In this document: one piece after another, positions 62,401 to 64,000 of the stretch
Layout: each line of letters begins with the position of its first letter
Position numbering within the stretch: the first letter of the stretch is position 1
Source: Osmia lignaria lignaria
Lineage: Eukaryota > Arthropoda > Insecta > Hymenoptera > Megachilidae
Length of the DNA stretch: 64,000 nucleotides
Reading direction: 5' to 3'
Assembly: GCF_051020975.1 (NCBI RefSeq)
Contig: NC_135032.1
Span: 3,534,001-3,598,000, forward strand
Made by a program: the position numbers and the translations under genes
The notes under the pieces: model-generated
What the model saw: the letters and a program-made list of their open reading frames with translations, nothing else
Databases searched by the model: none
What the model was told of the DNA's origin: nothing

Positions 62401-64000
62401 AACTTTTAAATATCTTGATATATCTCGAGAACTACGCATCTGATCAAAAAATATCATAGAACATAAAAAGTAGGAAACTTAATTCTCTACAAAAAAGGTC
62501 TCTTAACATTTTGCCATAGCTCGCTTCGTTTCCGAGATATTTGCAGATTTATCTCAAGGGAAGGGGCCTGACGGACATATTTCGAGATATTTCTTCTTCT
62601 TTTTGTTCTTCTTCTGCACAGCTAAGTTGGAAGTGGCATTTGCGGCTCGCACTAGTGCAGAGTTATCTCAAAGAAAGGGGCCACGGTGTTTCTGTATCTC
62701 TATTATGTTGGTGCGGCTTCGGAACTTTTAAATATCTTGATATATCTCGAGAACTACGCATCTGATCAAAAAATATCATAGAACATAAAAAGTAGGAAAC
62801 TTAATTCTCTACCAAAAAGGTCTCTTAGCATTTTGCCATAGCTCGCTTCGTTTCCGAGATATTTGCAGATTTATCTCAAGGGAAGGGGCCTGACGGACAT
62901 ATTTCGAGATATTTCTTCTTCCTGTTGTTCTTCTTCTGCACAGCTAAGCTGGAAGTGGCATTTGCGGCTCGCACTAGTGCAGAGTTATCTCAAAGAAAGG
63001 GGCCACGGTGTTTCTGTATCTCTATTATGTTGGTGCGGCTTCGGAACTTTTAAATATCTTGATATATCTCGAGAACTACGCATCTGATCAAAAAATATCA
63101 TAGAACATAAATAGTAGGAAACTTAATTCTCTACAAAAAAGGTCCCTCAACATTTTGCCATAGCTCGCTTCGTTTCCGAGATATTTGCACATTTATCTCA
63201 AGGGAAGCGGCCTAACGGACATATTTCGAGATATTTCTTCTTCTTGTTGTTCTTCTTCTGCACAGCTAAGCTGGAAGTGGCATTTGCGGCTCGCACTAGT
63301 GCAGAGTTATCTCAAAGAAAGGGGCCACGGTGTTTCTGTATCTCTATTATGTTGGTGCGGCTTCGGAACTTTTAAATATCTCGATATATCTCGAAAACTA
63401 CGCTTCTGATCAAAAAATATCATAGCACATAAATTGTAGGAAACATAATTCTCTACAAAAAACGTCTCTTAACATTTTGCCATAGCTCGCTTCGTTTCCG
63501 AGATATTTGCAGATTTATCTCAAGGGAAGGGGCCTGACGGACATATTTCGAGATATTTCTTCTTCTTGTTGTTCTTCTTCTGCACAGCTAAGCTGGAAGT
63601 GGCATTTGCGGCTCGCACTAGTGCAGAGTTATCTCAAAGAAAGGGGCCACGGTGTTTCTGTATCTCTATTATGTTGGTGCGGCTTCGGAACTTTTAAATA
63701 TCTCGATATATCTCGAAAACTACGCTTCTGATCAAAAAATATCATAGAACATAAATTGTAGGAAACATAATTCTGTACAAAAAACGTCTCTTAACATTTT
63801 GCCATAGCTCGCTTCGTTTCCGAGATATGTGCAGATTCAGCTCAAAGGAACGGGCCTGACGGACATATTTCGAGATATTTCTTCTTCTTGTTGTTCTTCT
63901 TCTGCACAGCTAAGCTGGAAGTGGCATTTGCGGCTCGCACTAGTGCAGAGTTATCTCAAAGAAAGGGGCCACGGTGTTTCTGTATCTCTATTATGTTGGT
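53449..64000 (+). repeat. 6-monomer higher-order repeat, about five copies (unit 1932 bp)
   Basis: The unit order is: (1) GCACATTT with GAGTAATCTC; (2) CTTCTTTTTG with AAGTTGG; (3) CTACCAAAAAGG with CTTCCTGTTG; (4) GCACATTT ending CTCGAAAACTACGCTT and TAGCACAT; (5) a plain unit also ending CTCGAAAACTACGCTT; (6) the TTCAGCTC unit. Copies start at 53449, 55381, 57313, 58923 and 62143. The second has units 5 and 6 replaced by a GATGTTTC unit and an AAGTTGG unit. The third has only five monomers, with units 3 and 4 fused at 57957-58278. The fourth has a GATGTTTC front in unit 5. Between 60855 and 62142 four monomers of other order intervene. The last copy is cut by the window end in unit 6. Confidence 0.87.
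63753..64000 (+). repeat. Partial terminal monomer, a hybrid type
   Basis: The front carries AAATTGTAGG, CTGTACAAAAAACG, GATATGTGCAG and TTCAGCTCAAAGGAACGGG, as in the TTCAGCTC class. From about 63870 on it reads GATATTTCTTC, CTTCTTCTGC and GCGGCTCGCACTAG instead of GATACTTC, CCTCTGC and GCAGCTCGCAATAG. The change of type inside the monomer marks another exchange point. The unit is cut at the window edge. Confidence 0.75.

Larger units (their letters stand above)
1..64000. repeat. 322-bp tandem satellite array, about 199 monomers, all head to tail
   Basis: The same 322-bp unit recurs without interruption. With the unit set to begin at the A-rich AAAAAGTAGG of base 1, monomer starts fall at 1, 323, 645, 967 and so on to 63753, all on one strand. 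The register slips only at four one-base deletions. The monomer is about 40% G+C. The first monomer differs from the majority sequence of the right half at about 11 of 322 sites by hand count, roughly 3%. Neighbouring higher-order copies are far closer. Long head-to-tail arrays of near-identical units of 150-360 bp are typical of eukaryotic centromeric, pericentromeric or subtelomeric heterochromatin. Which of these applies cannot be told, because no flanking DNA is present. I do not recognise the family or the species. Confidence 0.97.

Noticed and set aside
77..63731. Nearly two hundred plus-strand frames of about 74 codons as a tandem gene family
   Set aside because: They start at TTG rather than ATG in almost all units and lie in a non-triplet satellite period. 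They tolerate stops, stop losses and residue changes, and have no promoter, RBS pattern, introns or poly(A) signal I could recognise.
1..64000. CRISPR array
   Set aside because: The period is 322 bp, with no division into short identical repeats and unique spacers. The entire period is repeated.
1..64000. Ribosomal intergenic spacer repeats or a bacterial repeat gene
   Set aside because: No rRNA sequence borders or interrupts the array. Bacterial genomes do not carry 64 kb of a single noncoding head-to-tail unit like this.
1..64000. Transposon or retroelement embedded in the array
   Set aside because: I followed the 322-bp register from start to end and found no gap large enough for an insertion, no target-site duplications and no terminal repeats.

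Overview
The whole window is one uninterrupted satellite DNA array. A monomer of 322 bp, about 40% G+C (128 of 322 in my hand-read majority sequence), is repeated head to tail from base 1 to base 64000. There are 198 complete copies and a 248-bp partial copy at the right end. Both ends of the window lie inside the array, so its true length and flanks are not visible. I see no unique sequence, inverted monomer, transposon insertion, RNA gene or convincing protein-coding gene. This is the architecture of a nuclear satellite (centromeric, pericentromeric, subtelomeric or sex-chromosome heterochromatin) of a eukaryote. The monomer's CpG content is not depleted (12 seen, about 12.7 expected), which fits a lightly methylated genome such as many invertebrates. 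The species cannot be named from this sequence.

Monomer plan, counting from the first base of the window: A-rich start (1-40); subrepeat A (about 45-110); a T/C-rich tract (126-150); subrepeat B (about 173-222), a diverged copy of A; a T-rich linker (223-260); and a block of four short perfect palindromes (263-304) running into an A-tract. The hexamer GAGATA or its complement occurs six times per monomer.

The array has superimposed higher-order repeats. From left to right: a 12-monomer duplication (2577-10302); a partly preserved 18-monomer duplication (9015-19318); a 6-monomer duplication (19319-23182); a 4-monomer one (23183-25758); a 5-monomer one (28013-31232); dimers (31233-33484); a 6-monomer one (34129-37992); a single-monomer doubling (39281-39924); a 5-monomer one (40891-44110); a 10-monomer one (43145-49584); and a 6-monomer higher-order repeat with about five copies (53449-64000). 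Multiples of 1932 bp (6 x 322) recur. Several junctions fall inside monomers and leave hybrid monomers, but the 322-bp register is nearly always kept. Over 64 kb the register slips only four times, by one base each. Those four slips are two deletion events that were each later duplicated.

Nothing here suggests genes working together. The biology in view is structural: how a satellite grows, homogenises and keeps a fixed length. The 74-codon reading frame present in nearly every monomer starts at TTG, is broken without consequence in some copies and extended in others, and is best read as a by-product of low divergence between monomers.
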